From: Adiantum capillus-veneris
Lineage: Eukaryota; Streptophyta; Polypodiopsida; Polypodiales; Pteridaceae
Assembly: GCA_014529385.2 (NCBI GenBank)
Contig: CM043969.1
Coordinates: 73,948,676-74,012,675 of the forward strand
DNA: 64,000 nt
Direction of reading: 5' to 3'
Shown here: positions 44,129-55,166 of the stretch, in pieces
How positions within the stretch are numbered: the first letter of the stretch is position 1
Layout: every line of letters begins with the position of its first letter
The notes under the pieces: generated by a model
The model's input: only the letters and a program-made list of their open reading frames with translations
The model's database searches: none
Told to the model about the DNA's origin: nothing
Translations under genes and position numbers: made by a program

Positions 44129-47100
44129 GTGTTGGCCTTCATCCAGCAATTTGATGCGGCCTTTGGGGACGAGGGCTTCACAGAGTCCTCCAAGCTACGC
44201 CATGTAGCTATGCACTTCCAAAAATCATCTCGTCAATGGTGGGCTAGCCTTCGTGGCAATGGAGAAGCCCCAAAGACATGGAAAACTCTACGAGTTTCCA
44301 TCATGAAGCAATTTCTTCCAAGAGATACTAAAGATAAAGTTCTTACCGAATGGCGCGGCTTGAAGCTTCTCTCTCATGAGTCTATCAACAAGTATGTAGA
44401 CAAGTTTTGGGATTTACATCTCAAGGCTACTGTCTTTCAAAAGATAGACTTTGCCGAGCAAAGACAGCAATTCTGTGCGGGATTACCTGAAGAGATGGCC
44501 GAATACATCAACTCTCAACGGCCTGGTACTATTACCGAAGTAATCCATCACACCATGGTTGCTTCACGCATAAATTTCCATCAAGGGGTTAGACGTAATG
44601 TCAAGCCCATGGAAAACAAAGATAAAAATGATGCAAAGGGGAAATCCAATGCACAAAATAATTCCCAAGGCACTTCCAACAACAACAATAACAACAGCAA
44701 CAATCGGTCCAAGGAGAAGGGAGTTTACAAAGGTAAAAACAAACTCTCTCCTGAAGAGCTTGAAGCATGTTGCAAGGACCATAAATGTTTCAAATGTGGG
44801 GAGCAAGGACATGGCTATCGTTCTTGCCCCAAGAAGAATACTCGCAATGAGACTCCTAGGGCTTCCACCATCGAAGCTCCAAAAGAGGATGCTCATTGCA
44901 AAGGATCATCACTCTCCTATGCTTGGGGAAAGGTAAGAGAGCATGATGCCTTCATCTTGTTTGACCCTGGCTCTACTCTCAACTTCATATCAATAGAGTT
45001 GGCCACCAAGTTGGGCATTCAAGCTTTTGAGATGGGAGATATAGTAACAGCTAATGCAGCTTTCAAGGGACAACAAGCCTCCGTTACTCCCTTGATTGGG
45101 AAGTTGAGGCTTCATGTCCAAAGCTATGTCGACAAAGAAGACTTCTTCATCTCTCCTCTCCAACATCAGGATGTTATCCTAGGGGCACCATGGTTTGATC
45201 GCATGGTTGCCAACATGAAGTTCCCTGAAAGGAGAATTTACTTCACCTACAGGGGAAAGAACATGTATATAGATGCTAGTGAGCGTGGTCGCACTATTCC
45301 ACTTGTAAATCCTCTTTCTTTTGATAAATCAATGAAGAGCTCAGTTTCTGCGTACATGATTTATGTCAAAGAGTCTCTAAAAGCTAATAATGTTTCATCA
45401 AATGAAAATGATAGGAATCAAGAAGAGTTAGACTTGTCTACTTTTCTAAAAGGATTCCAAGATGTGTTCATCAATGATATCCCTATGGACCTACCTCCAA
45501 AACGAGGGGATGATGACCATCGTATTGAGCTCCTACCAGGAAGCTCACCGCCTAACAAACCTCCTTATCGAGTCTCACAAGCTCAACAAGAGGAGATTAT
45601 GAGGCAAGTACAGGAATTGGTAAACAAAGGGATGGTGAGGCCTAGTTCCTCTCCCTTTTGTTCTCCAGTCCTTTTAGTGCAAAAGAAAGATGGTACATAC
45701 CGTATGTGTGTGGACTATCGAGCACTAAACCATATCACTATCAAAAACAGATTTCCCGTGCCTCGGGTAGAAGATATGTTTGATAAGCTACAAGGCTCTA
45801 CCTACTTCAGTAGGATTGACCTTAAGAGTGGCTATCATCAAATAAGGATAGTGGATGAAGATATCCTAAAGACCGCATTTCGCACAACATTTGGTCTTTA
45901 TGAATATCTAGTCATGCCTTTTGGCTTGACTAATGCACCAGCTACTTTCAATCGTCTCATGGAGAAAATTTTTAGACCATATCGTAAATTCACTGGAGTG
46001 TTCTTTGATGATATCATCATCTACTCCAAATCTTTGGAGGAACATATACAACATCTCCAAGTGATTTTTCAAGCCTTGAGGGAAAACAAACTTTTTCTCA
46101 ACCAAAAGAAAAGTGAATTCTTCCTTCAAGAGATTCAATATCTAGGTCATATTATCTCTCACGATGGTATTCATATGGATCCATCAAAGTTAGAGGTAAT
46201 AAAATCATGGCCTAACCGAAGGAATCTACATGAGCTAAGAAGCTTTATTGGTATGTGTGCATACTATAGACGCTTCATAGCAAAATTCTCTCAAGTAGCA
46301 GGACCACTACACGACTTAACAAAGAAGAACGTTAAGTTTGTATGGACTGCTAAGGAGCAAAATGCTTTTGAAAAACTCAAAGAGAAGCTTACTTCCCAAC
46401 CAGTCCTCGTGCTTCCGGATCTCTCAAAAGCATTTGAGGTCCAATGTGATGCGTGTGGTGATTGCCTTGGAGCGGTTTTGCTTCAAGAAGGACATTCCAT
46501 AGCATATGAGAGCCGAAGGCTCAATAGTGATGAACGAATCTTGGGCATTTATGAGAAAGAGCTTTTAGTTGTTCTACATGCCCTAGATACATGGAAGCAC
46601 TACCTATTGGGGACTCCATTTATCCTACGAACCAACCACCAAAGTCTCAAGTATTTCATGACGCAAACCAAACTTTCCGACAAACAAATGAGGTGGGCAA
46701 ATTTTCTTTCGCAATTTAATTTCCATATTGCTCACATAGTTGGTAAGCACAATCAAGTTGCCGATGCACTTTCACGACGACCAAAAGTTAATGCGGTGTC
46801 TATAGATACTCACAATGATCTATCCTCTATGATAGATGAGTATGCTACTGACCCTGACTTTAGAGACATAATGTCAGCCCTTGCTTTGGGGAAGAAAGAG
46901 GAACCATTCACCTTGCAGGATGGTTATCTTCTCCACGGAAATAGGCTATGTGTTACCCATTCCCTTCATGAGAAGGTTATGTATGAATCCCATGCTCCTC
47001 CATATGCAGGGCATAGAGGTATTCAACCTACTCTCCGAGGAGTAGAGACGTATTTCTATTGGCCTACCATGAAAGTGGACATACAAGAGTATGTTTCAAA

Positions 47101-47190
47101 ATGTGTAGTATGCCAAAAGACCAAGTATGATAGAGGGAAGCAACCTGGATTACTCCAGCCATTGCCTATTCCAAATTCACCATGGGAGAG
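44000..47190 (+). CDS. Gag-Pol of element C: capsid, zinc knuckle, protease, RT, RNase H, integrase N-terminus
   Basis: One frame open for more than 1000 codons after the TAA at 43999. Capsid is at 44060-44560. A Gln/Asn-rich linker leads to the CCHC knuckle CFKCGEQGHGYRSCP (44786-44830). Protease has D-P-G at 44963-44971 (LFDPGSTLNFIS). RT at 45500-46250 has VDYRALNHITIKNRFPVPRV and the catalytic FFDD at 46001-46012. RNase H has QCDACGDCLGAVLL, YEKELLVVLHAL and TNHQSLKYF, with Asn (46634-46636) for the third Asp. Integrase zinc domain has HAPPYAGHRG and CVVCQKTK. Gag and Pol are in one frame, as in chromoviruses. The frame breaks at 47190 by a 20-bp deletion relative to B. Confidence 0.9.
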
Positions 47191-48260
47191 TTGGATTACC
47201 CAAGTCTATCCATGGGAATACAGGAATATGGACAATAGTCGACAGGTTTAGCAAGCAAGCACATTTTATTCCTGTCAAAAAGACTATTAAGGAACATCAA
47301 ATGGCAACTCTCTTCATATCTCAGATTTTCAAACACCATGGATTACCCACATCCATCGTGTCAGATAGAGATCCTAGAATGACCAGTAATTTCTGGAAAG
47401 GTCTCTTTGAAAATCTAGGAACAAGATTGAATTTCTCTTCGGCCTATCACCCACAAACGGATGGCCAAAGTGAGATAGCCAATCTTACGATACTCGATCT
47501 ACTCAAGACTTATGTTACCGAAGTAGATCAACGCTCACAATGGGAAAAGTATTTACCGCTAGTAGAGTATGCCTACAATAATACTGTACATACTTCTACG
47601 GGGAAAGCACCTTTCGAGATCATAGAGGGAAGACCTAAAAGTCCCTTGCTACTCAAAGTACATGGGAAGATCTTCGTCGCCGATGAGTATAGCCGTGACC
47701 TACAAGAATCTTTTCAAAAGATTAGGGAGGCTATAGCTATCTCTCAACAAAGGCAAAAAGTTGTTGCTGATAAGCACAGAAGAGCCTTAATGTTCAAAGA
47801 AAATTATTGGGTCTTACTCAAGTTTCCTAAGGCTCGATTAAGGAAAAAGACGGGCAAAAATCCTACGGGCCATCAAAAGTATTATGCTAAACTAGCAAAA
47901 AGATACTATGGTCCTTTCCAAATCTTGAAGCCCATTAATGAGACGGCTTATCAACTCAAGTTGCCCAACCATTGGCTTATACACAATGCCTTTCATGTAA
48001 GCCTACTTAAGCCTTACAAAGGAGAGCCACCAACTGAACCAATTATTGAAGACCCTCCCGAAGTTGAAGACCAAGAAGAGGTGCTACAACCCGAAGTTGT
48101 CCTTCGGCATGAAGACAAGGTACTACAACATGGTAAGATAATCCGACGGTATCTTATTAAGTTCAAAAATTATCCTTTTGAAGATGCTAAATGGATGCAA
48201 GGAGTACAACTTAAGGATAGTATGAACCTTGTCAATGCTTACAATGCTACATTAGAGTAA
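47191..48260 (+). pseudogene. Integrase core, C-terminus and chromodomain of element C (out of frame)
   Basis: In another frame than the preceding Gag-Pol. It starts GLPKSIHGNTGIWTIVDRFS and keeps the second Asp (IVSDRDPR) and Glu (TDGQSE). The 20 bases missing at 47190/47191 encode the first catalytic Asp in B (SMDFIF), so both frame and active site are lost. The tail KYYAKLAKRYYGPFQILKPI and HNAFHVSLLKPYKGEPP is followed by a chromodomain: VLRHEDKVLQHGKIIRRYLI, KFKNYPFEDAKWM. The stop is at 48258-48260. Chromodomains target insertion to marked chromatin. Confidence 0.85.
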
Positions 48261-48582
48261 GCAAATGTACAACTCTCTTTTAAATGACTCATGTTTTTGT
48301 CTTATAAGACTAATCCTCTTTTTAATTGTGCACAAATTTAACTAGTATGCATGCTTAGAATCATGTTTGTGATGACGAAGTCTCTCAAACACCAAGTAGA
48401 ATTTGTCACTCTACTTTGGGAGAATGAAATGGACTAAAGAGCAGATATGCTTGCGGCAGCTATGTCTCCCAAGCACCAAATGGATTATTCATCCATCTTG
48501 GAAAGATGTCGTAGGGTAAAAAAGGGATCCTCTACCTGCTAAGTACGATTGACTAATGACTAAGCCTTTATCTCTTCTACCT
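48261..48582 (+). other. Non-coding tail between pol and polypurine tract of element C
   Basis: About 320 bases without a frame. A closely related stretch occurs in B (reverse complement near 36000-36400), for example the 'accaagtaga..ttgtcactctac' and 'gtcgtagggta' parts. Confidence 0.6.
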
Positions 48583-48620
48583 CATAGTCGAGGACGACTA
48601 TGATTTCAAGAGAGAGGTAA
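48583..48620 (+). promoter_or_regulatory. Hairpin and polypurine tract of element C
   Basis: Perfect inverted repeat CATAGTCG-AGGA-CGACTATG (48583-48602) followed by 'atttcaagagagaggtaa' up to the LTR start at 48621. The purine-rich part primes plus-strand synthesis. The hairpin is in the same place as in B. Confidence 0.8.
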
Positions 48621-50208
48621 TGTCATAAAATCTAATGTCTAACCAACCCAAATGATTTTCTCATATTAAATTGATCACTTAATGTGGGAGAATAAACGCG
48701 AACAAGTGTTAAGATATAGATATGTGCTTATAGATCTATCTCAACACGGGGCCAATAGTAAAGGGGCCCAAATGGGAGATGGTCTATCAAGAGCAAGGCT
48801 AACCAATGGAGCATAAGACCTTAGGGTTAGCTTCATTGAAGACCTCCAATAATGTGTGTAAAAGTCCTTTGACCTTAGGTAAGCTAGGGCTGAGCTTGAG
48901 GTGGGAACCCAAGGTGTTTGTCCTGCTTGAGGTGCTTGTCGTGCTTGAGGTGTTTGTCCTGCTTGAGGTGCTTGATTAAGGTGCTTGAGGTCCTTGACTT
49001 ACTCCATGCTTGAGGTGCTTGACTTGCCGCTTGATTAAGGTGCTTGAGGTGCCTTGACATGCTTGCCTGAGATGCTTGTGGGAATACCCCCTAGTCCAAG
49101 TGCTTTGTCATTCTTGATGACTAAGGTGCTTGAGATCCTAAAGTCAAAAGCATCCCTACAAGAGGGGGGGCGAGCCCTTTTCCTAGGGAAGCCCCAGCTT
49201 GAAGAGGCAGCAAGGACACATGTCAGGTCCCTACCCATGTTACCTTCATGTGTTGCTTGAAGCCTATTGGCTAGGCTTCAAAGGGGTCCAATGATAAATT
49301 ACTTGAATTATCTAATTGTTTTTGCATTTATCAAGTCCTCTCTCTCAAAGGGGAAAGGGGGACACTTGTCCCAAGGCTATCCATGTTGCTTGTAATAGGC
49401 TCTGCTTGTGATTGGCTAGGCCTGGAGGGGTCCAATGAGCTTCAAGCATGAGCTACAAGGGGGGGTCAACCCAAGCAAGCTAGGGGGGTGCTTAGGGGGT
49501 ATACTCACCCACACACACTCACAAGCACTCTCATTGTGTACTATGCAAAGTGCAAGAGCTCCCTCTCTTTCTCCAAGCAAGTAGAGGTTGAGAGCCTACA
49601 CCAACACTCTTGGCTATGGAGTGCAAATCCAACCAAGAGCCATGCTTCAATGCTTAAGCTTGCCATCTTCTTCTTCTTCATTACTATGCTATTATGTATG
49701 CTAGCAACAAGAGTATGATAAGTGAGGAACTAATTCTTTCTCCTACGAAATGTTTCTTCTTCCTCTTCCCTACCCTCATTCCCTGCTAGCTCTCTCCACC
49801 TTCGAAGGTGTTTGAGGTCTTGGGACTGAGGCTTGGTATAGTTAAAGCTTTCTTCAAGTTTAGGTTATGCTATGATGGTGATGCATGAATCTTTCCATCT
49901 TCATTGCTTCACCTAGGTCACAAGGAACACAAAGAATGTATTGTAACAAGTCTCACTTTATGGGAGAAATCATAATACAAATGCCTATTGGAGGGGGGAC
50001 AGGCTCCACATAAATCCGGTCCTCAATTGTTGTCATGTTCTCTAAATTCTCTCTCTTGCAAAAGTATTGTCTATGCCAAGTTAACTAATTGCTATGATTA
50101 TGTTGCCATCTTCAATTATGTCTACCCGCTATGCTCACAAAATCATTTCTTGAAAGTACTCTCATTAAATTCCGCTATTCTCAAATTGAATAGGCAAATT
50201 CCATTACA
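48621..50208 (+). repeat. 3' LTR of element C
   Basis: Starts TGTCATAAAA and ends CCATTACA. It lacks the tandem duplication of the 5' LTR and has a unique 'gtgattggctaggcctgga' segment near 49407-49430. Substitutions between the LTRs are few. Confidence 0.95.
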
Positions 50209-50921
50209 TAGGATTTCCTATGGCCTCTTCTTTTTGATGGTTCAAAGGTTGCACCATCACTTTCTTCAGAAGATGAAGAATTTGAGGAAGATGTAGAAGA
50301 GGGTGACCTCTTTCTCGCCTTTTTCTTTCCTTGATCTTCGTTCTCTTGACCATCACTTTCATAAGAGGAAGAGGATGAAGAAGATGCAGAAGAGGGTGTC
50401 CTCTTTCTTGACTTTTTCTTCTCTTGCTTTTTGTCATCCTTCTTTGAAGTATGGTGTGGAGAAGTATGCGATGGTCTTCTCCGTTTTGGAGGTGATGGAG
50501 AGTGTTTAGCCCGCCGTCTTTGTGGAGCCATCTCCGCCTAGGTGGGGGGAGACTCACTTCTTTCTCGTTCCTTTGGTGGAGGCTCTTGAATTCTCCTTTG
50601 AGAAGGAGATGCATCATCAAGGAGCAAATTTCTAAGCCCTTCATAGGGATCCTCTTCTTCTTCCCGAATCGGAGAGAGACCTCTTTTGGAAGTCTCTCAA
50701 GGAGGCTTCCTAGGTGTTCTCTCATCATGGTGGGGAGCTTGGAGAATCCCATGAGCACGAAGCTGCCGTTGCACTTCACTTTGGAGAGATGGATTGCCCA
50801 TGGCTTGTTGAAGCCTAGAAACAAGATAGTTCACAAGCATCGGGACATCATTAGTAGCTTGCCCATTAGCAAAATCAAAGTTATCAAGATTAATTTCACT
50901 ATCTTTACTATTGTCAGCCAT
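50209..50921 (-). pseudogene. Gag N-terminal half of element B, with in-frame stops
   Basis: Start ATG at 50921 (MADNSKDSEINLDNFDFANG), similar to the C gag start. A TGA (50697-50699) and a TAG near 50537 lie in the same frame. Between and after them the frame codes a charged RS-rich segment (MAPQRRRAKHSPSPPKRRRP, KKARKRSPSSTSSSNSSSSE) ending RRGHRKSY, where element C is inserted. It continues at 41325 on the other side of C. Confidence 0.85.
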
Positions 50922-51323
50922 TCGAACAACTTTTAGGTATAAACTTTTTAGGTGTACTTCGGCACTTCAAGCCCTAGTTGCTACTCCTCTTTACCCCTTT
51001 AGAAAAAGCACTCAAGCTACTGTACCCGTGGCTTGAATACCATTAATTGCAAGGAATAGAAGACAGGGTCGTTCAACACCAAAACAACACCGGCTCCTAT
51101 CAAGCTTCTAATAGCTCAATAGTGGTTAAGCCGTAGGCAAGCCCTGTAGGACTCCACTATTAAGAGCATAGCTCTCGACGGTGATGCCCCGTTAACTGCA
51201 CAAAGGTAGGCGCAGAGCAAGGCTGAAAAAATCCCTATTCTACTTACTCACATTCAATTAATAATACCAACCATTTATAGCTAGCTTGAGGACCTCCCTT
51301 CTTGAGCAAGAAAAGAGAAACCT

Positions 51324-51339
51324 TTTGCTCTGATGCCAA
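51324..51339 (-). promoter_or_regulatory. Primer-binding site of element B
   Basis: Minus strand TTGGCATCAGAGCAAA directly inside the 5' LTR (which ends at 51340). It differs by one base from the tRNA-Met site of C. Confidence 0.8.
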
Positions 51340-51548
51340 TGTAATATTTAATGGCCTAGTAACTTGTGTGTAGCGGAAAATAGCATGAACATTTCATTAT
51401 AATAGATTCCTAATGAGATTAACAAGAGTGCTTGGGTGGAGAGAGCAACAAAAAGCATAACACCTAGTTAGATAGCATGAACAATACTTCAAAAGAGAGA
51501 GAAGTTAAGCAATTGACAACAGTTGAGGACCGGATTTTCATGGAGACG

Positions 51549-51584
<36 letters not shown>

Positions 51585-52920
51585 AAGGCTTTGTATTATG
51601 GTTTCTCCCATCAAGAGAGACATTTTACAATACAATTTCTTGTGTTCCTTCAATACTAGCTAGTGCAATGAAGATGGAAACTTCATGCACTACGCAAAAC
51701 ACTTATCAAACACAACATCAATTCCCTCACGGTCTCAGACCCAAGACCTCACACACCTTCGAAGATGGTGAGAGCTAGCGGGGTATGAGAGTAGATTGAG
51801 AGGGAGTATTCTTACGAGAAAGATGTACATCTCCTCACATAATCACTCATATTAGCATAGCTTAGCTTAGTAATTAGCATGGTAGAGGAGATGAGCATGC
51901 ATTGAAGCTTGGCTCTTGGTTGGATTTGCATCACAAAGCCAAGAGTTGTTGGTGTAGGCATTCCTTCTCACAAGCTTGGAGTAGATGATAAGCTTTCCAT
52001 TAAAGCTTGAGAAGGAGAGAGAGTCTTCTTTACTTCACACATGAGATTGTGTGAGTGTGTGTGTGATAATTCCTTCCAAAAATCAGCCCACTCTCTCTCT
52101 TGGTCGACCCCTCTGGCTATTTTCTCTTGCTAGCATCCTATTGGACCTCCCTAGGCTTAGCCAATGGTAATTAAGCAGCATAAGTGATAGCCTTCTGGCG
52201 TGTGTCCCCCTTTCCCCTTTTGTGAGAGCTTTAGGTAATTATTTAATTCAAGTAAACTCTCATTGGACCCCTTTGCCTCCTGGCCAATAGGAATCAGGCA
52301 AGCCATTGGGCTGCTGAATGCTCATTGGTCCCCTTGGGAGACTGTCCAATAGTCTTCTAGAGAGCTTAATTCTTATTTTTCTTTTATTAAGTGTTTTTAA
52401 ATTAATTAAACTAGATTTACTCTAGACTAATTCTCATTGATCCACCTCCAAGGCCATCCAATAGGAATTGGGTACACCTTGTGGGCATCTAGGCTAGGGA
52501 GCTGACATGTGTCCCTCATTCCCTTTGTGTAAAGGGAGCTTGTGTGTGTGTGTCTGAGTTTTTCTCTCATCCCCTACTTGCAAGGCTCACCCCCTCCTAT
52601 GTAGGGATTGACAAAGACTTTTTGTGACACACACTAAGCATCCAATTTCCCTAGTGTTTGGCCTTTGGACACAACCTTAGCATTTTGGAAGTCTTAATGG
52701 GCTGAACCTTAGGGTCTTTTAAGTCCATTGTTGCACATTGCTCTTTTGCAGATGGCCCCCCCTTTGGATCCCTATTTTTCCTCCTTTGAATCCCTACTGT
52801 GGCCCCGTCTACTAGCTTAACCAATATTCTAGCTTTTTCTCCCCTAGCACTTTCCCATATTAATGATCAGTTTAACATGAGAAAATCATTTAGGAGAATT
52901 AGATATTGATTATAATGACA
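51340..52920 (-). repeat. 5' LTR of element B
   Basis: Pair of 34376-35955. Includes a run of 32 C at 51551-51582 in place of the short interrupted tract of the other LTR. In the minus-strand sense this is a G run preceding 'accg'; C has a shorter G tract there. Confidence 0.9.
51551..51582. repeat. Homopolymer of 32 C
   Basis: An unbroken run of C in the plus strand. The same position in the 3' LTR of B is 'ccccctcc'. It may be a true expansion or an assembly error. Confidence 0.9.
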
Positions 52921-52925
52921 AGTAT
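52921..52925. repeat. Target site duplication of element B (right)
   Basis: AGTAT directly after the LTR end 'taatgaca', equal to 34371-34375. Confidence 0.9.
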
Positions 52926-53553
52926 TACAACACCTAAGGGCACACTCTTACCAAATTCTGCAGCTATCTGGGAAGGTACATAAATCATGATCCATCACAA
53001 AAAATGTGCAAAAAACTGAAACAGAACTACACGAAAAGGTCCCCATTAAGCATAGAAACACTTTTCCAAGGTCAAAACATAAAAAAATTAGCCATTTAAG
53101 ACCTCAAGTCAATGCATTTAGCTCACAAATAAGACGTCGTGGACCACACCAGAATCGAGAGTTATTACACTTAGATTGCAGAGCAAGAGACAAGGAACAC
53201 AATGTGCTATTTGGAATGGAATTTTGATTTTTACGAGGCAGGAAGAAAAGTTGATTACAGTTTGTAGCAGCAAATAGCTCTCACAGTCGATGTTCAATTC
53301 CTCCAAAGCTAATGATTGTGTGTTTTTCAAAACTAAGGGTTTTGACTTAAGAGCTAGGGGGACTTTCCCACGGCGATTTGGCCACTTACATGGTGTGTAG
53401 TCTCAGAGAGGCTAAGAGGGAATGACAGAATATATCACAATTGAGAATCCTCATTAGCATAATTACACCGCTTCTTTTGAAAAAATGAGCGAGTACAACA
53501 AAGTTTGGTGTATATCCTCCTTTTACATGTCAGCTTGTTGTGTCCACTAAACA
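52926..53553 (-). repeat. Probable 3' LTR remnant of element I, interrupted by B
   Basis: On the minus strand a purine-rich 'aagaaggtgggaa' (53554-53566) precedes TGTTTAGTGGACACAACAAG, a typical polypurine tract/LTR start, placing an LTR from 53553 leftwards. B is inserted at its far side, so the rest could lie at 34097-34370. No second copy is in the window to confirm it. Confidence 0.4.
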
Positions 53554-53791
53554 TTCCCACCTTCTTATTCATTGCACGCCCTCGTGCAATCTGTCTTTGA
53601 CTATCTTCTAGTATTTGATCGAACTTTTCTTCAGTCTTGTGTGTCTAAGTGAAAACTCACTTCCATGTTCCTCATCTGAAGACTAATATTCGGAAGGAGT
53701 ATTTCTTTCTTTTAACCCTGCTTCCTCACTCACTATTTGGTGCATCGGGCTCTGTCTTCTCACTGTCAGTGTCATGTTGCCTTGAGCTCTG

Positions 53792-54708
53792 TCATGTTTG
53801 TTTGATTTCTGGCTTTAACCTCGTGGATGGTCCTGTTACCAACTTTACCGCTCTTTTAGATTTGTGGATCAAATCTAGTTGTGCTTCTGCAGGTGATAGA
53901 TCTTCAATCATTCCCAACGCTTGGTAGGCGATTTGAGTCAACATCGGTCCATCATTCATGTAGGTCTTTCTCTTTTGGCTACCCTTAAGATTTTCTTCCA
54001 CCATGTTGTCAAGTAGGTAGTTGCTAGAGTCACAACTGACTGTTCCTCTTTCTGCTAACCCCATTGCCATCACCGCTTCCATGTTCAAAAGTGGTTCAGT
54101 GTATCGCGGTGGCTTTTGTACTTTGAAATGTTGCGATATGAGACGCAACGAAAATTCTATCTCTGAGAATATCAAATCTTGATAGGTCAGTTTGTGTCCT
54201 CTTTGCTTCAAGATTGCTTTGTCATTATCTATTGCTTTGGTCTTTTGCAATAGATTGTGTGTTCTCTGTTGCAGATGGAGATCCTCGTTGATTATCTCCA
54301 CAGTGGTCGTAACATTGACCGTAGCTTCATCTTTGTCCATAAGCGTGGCTTCTCCATTGTACTAAATAGAGCTAATGAGTTCATGATCTCTTCTGAGATC
54401 TGCTCCCCATGGTGGTAGTTGTAGGAAACTGTCTAAGTGTAGACAACTGGCCCCTGCTTGCACTTTGGATTTCTGGTGTAATGTCCACAATTCCCTTGGA
54501 AAAATGATGGTCTTCACTATCTCTCCGTCTGCTGCCTGAAACCTTCCAGTGAATATGTTTGCTGGTATTGTTTCTGGCACATGTTCTATGATATGGCCTT
54601 TTTCATTTGAGGATATATCTATGATCTCATATGGAGCTGCTTTCCACTCCCTTTGTGCTTTTCTTTGAGACGTCCTGAGACTAGTTTTAGATTTGAAAAT
54701 TAATTTAG
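53792..54708 (-). pseudogene. Extra ORF of element I with one internal stop, function unknown
   Basis: A single frame of about 305 codons, open from a TGA near 54709 to the stop at 53792 except for one TAG after HELISSI (about 54362). The first part (EWKAAPYEIIDISSNEKGHI, ANIFTGRFQAADGEIVKTII) looks beta-rich. The second (KLTYQDLIFSEIEFSLRLIS, NMEAVMAMGLAERGTVSCDS, GPMLTQIAYQALGMIEDLSP) is helical and well formed. Beyond the stop the frame remains readable with two TGA codons. No known domain and no membrane span or signal peptide. It lies downstream of integrase in the same direction, where some plant gypsy elements carry an extra gene. Confidence 0.55.
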
Positions 54709-54876
54709 CAATTGATCAAAACTATCAAAAAGTTGAAGAAAACGCAAACTTTGACTATAAAATGAAAGCATAACTTTGTCAAAACTATCCCAAAATTGAT
54801 CAAATTTCACCAGTGCATCTAGGATTACTATAGTAACAAGGTCATGAGGTCACAGATGAATTTTGTCTATGAGGTA

Positions 54877-54894
54877 CATGGATCACGATCCATG
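54877..54894. repeat. Palindrome copy 1
   Basis: CATGGATC-AC-GATCCATG, perfect 8-base arms, preceded by 'gaggta'. Confidence 0.9.
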
Positions 54895-55148
54895 TCGGAA
54901 CACCTTTTGAGATCTGGTGATACCAGCTAGGAGGACACATCAAGGTGGTGCCTTGATCCAAATTTTTTGGGATTTGGATGATTGATTTGGTACTTAGGTC
55001 AATTCTTGAAAATTATCTTCAGGCTTGGAGAAATTTGGAATTTTGATGTGGATTTTGGAATCCAAATCACTTGATACTTCATGGCTAGGCTTTGTTGGAT
55101 ATTCTGAGCCAGATGATATGAATTTTTCTCTGATTGGGCATAAAGGTA

Positions 55149-55166
55149 CATGGATCGTGATCCAGG
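55149..55166. repeat. Palindrome copy 2
   Basis: CATGGATC-GT-GATCCAGG, one mismatch in the arms, preceded by 'aaaggta' and followed by 'ttgggaag'. Confidence 0.85.

Larger units (their letters stand above)
41326..50208 (+). mobile_element. Element C: complete chromovirus-type Ty3/gypsy element inserted in B
   Basis: LTRs 41326-43075 (1750 bp) and 48621-50208 (1588 bp), both TG...CA, with TAGGA duplications. A tRNA-Met primer site, a gag-pol frame with chromodomain, a hairpin and a polypurine tract lie between them. It is related to B in every part, including the LTRs, but lies in the opposite orientation. It is the youngest insertion of the nest. Defects: two in-frame stops in the gag N-terminus and a 20-bp deletion in integrase. 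Confidence 0.95.
34376..52920 (-). mobile_element. Element B: complete chromovirus-type Ty3/gypsy element hosting element C
   Basis: LTRs of 1580 and 1581 bp (34376-35955 and 51340-52920), both TG...CA, with AGTAT target duplications. Inside on the minus strand are a tRNA-Met primer site, gag, protease, RT, RNase H, integrase and a broken chromodomain, ending with a polypurine tract. Gag is split by the insertion of C (41326-50208). Without C the element is about 9.7 kb. It is damaged by stops, a 29-bp duplication and an 806-bp foreign insert in pol. Confidence 0.9.

Noticed and set aside
53792..54708. Extra ORF of I as an envelope gene
   Set aside because: No signal peptide, no membrane span and no glycoprotein-like Cys pattern is visible.
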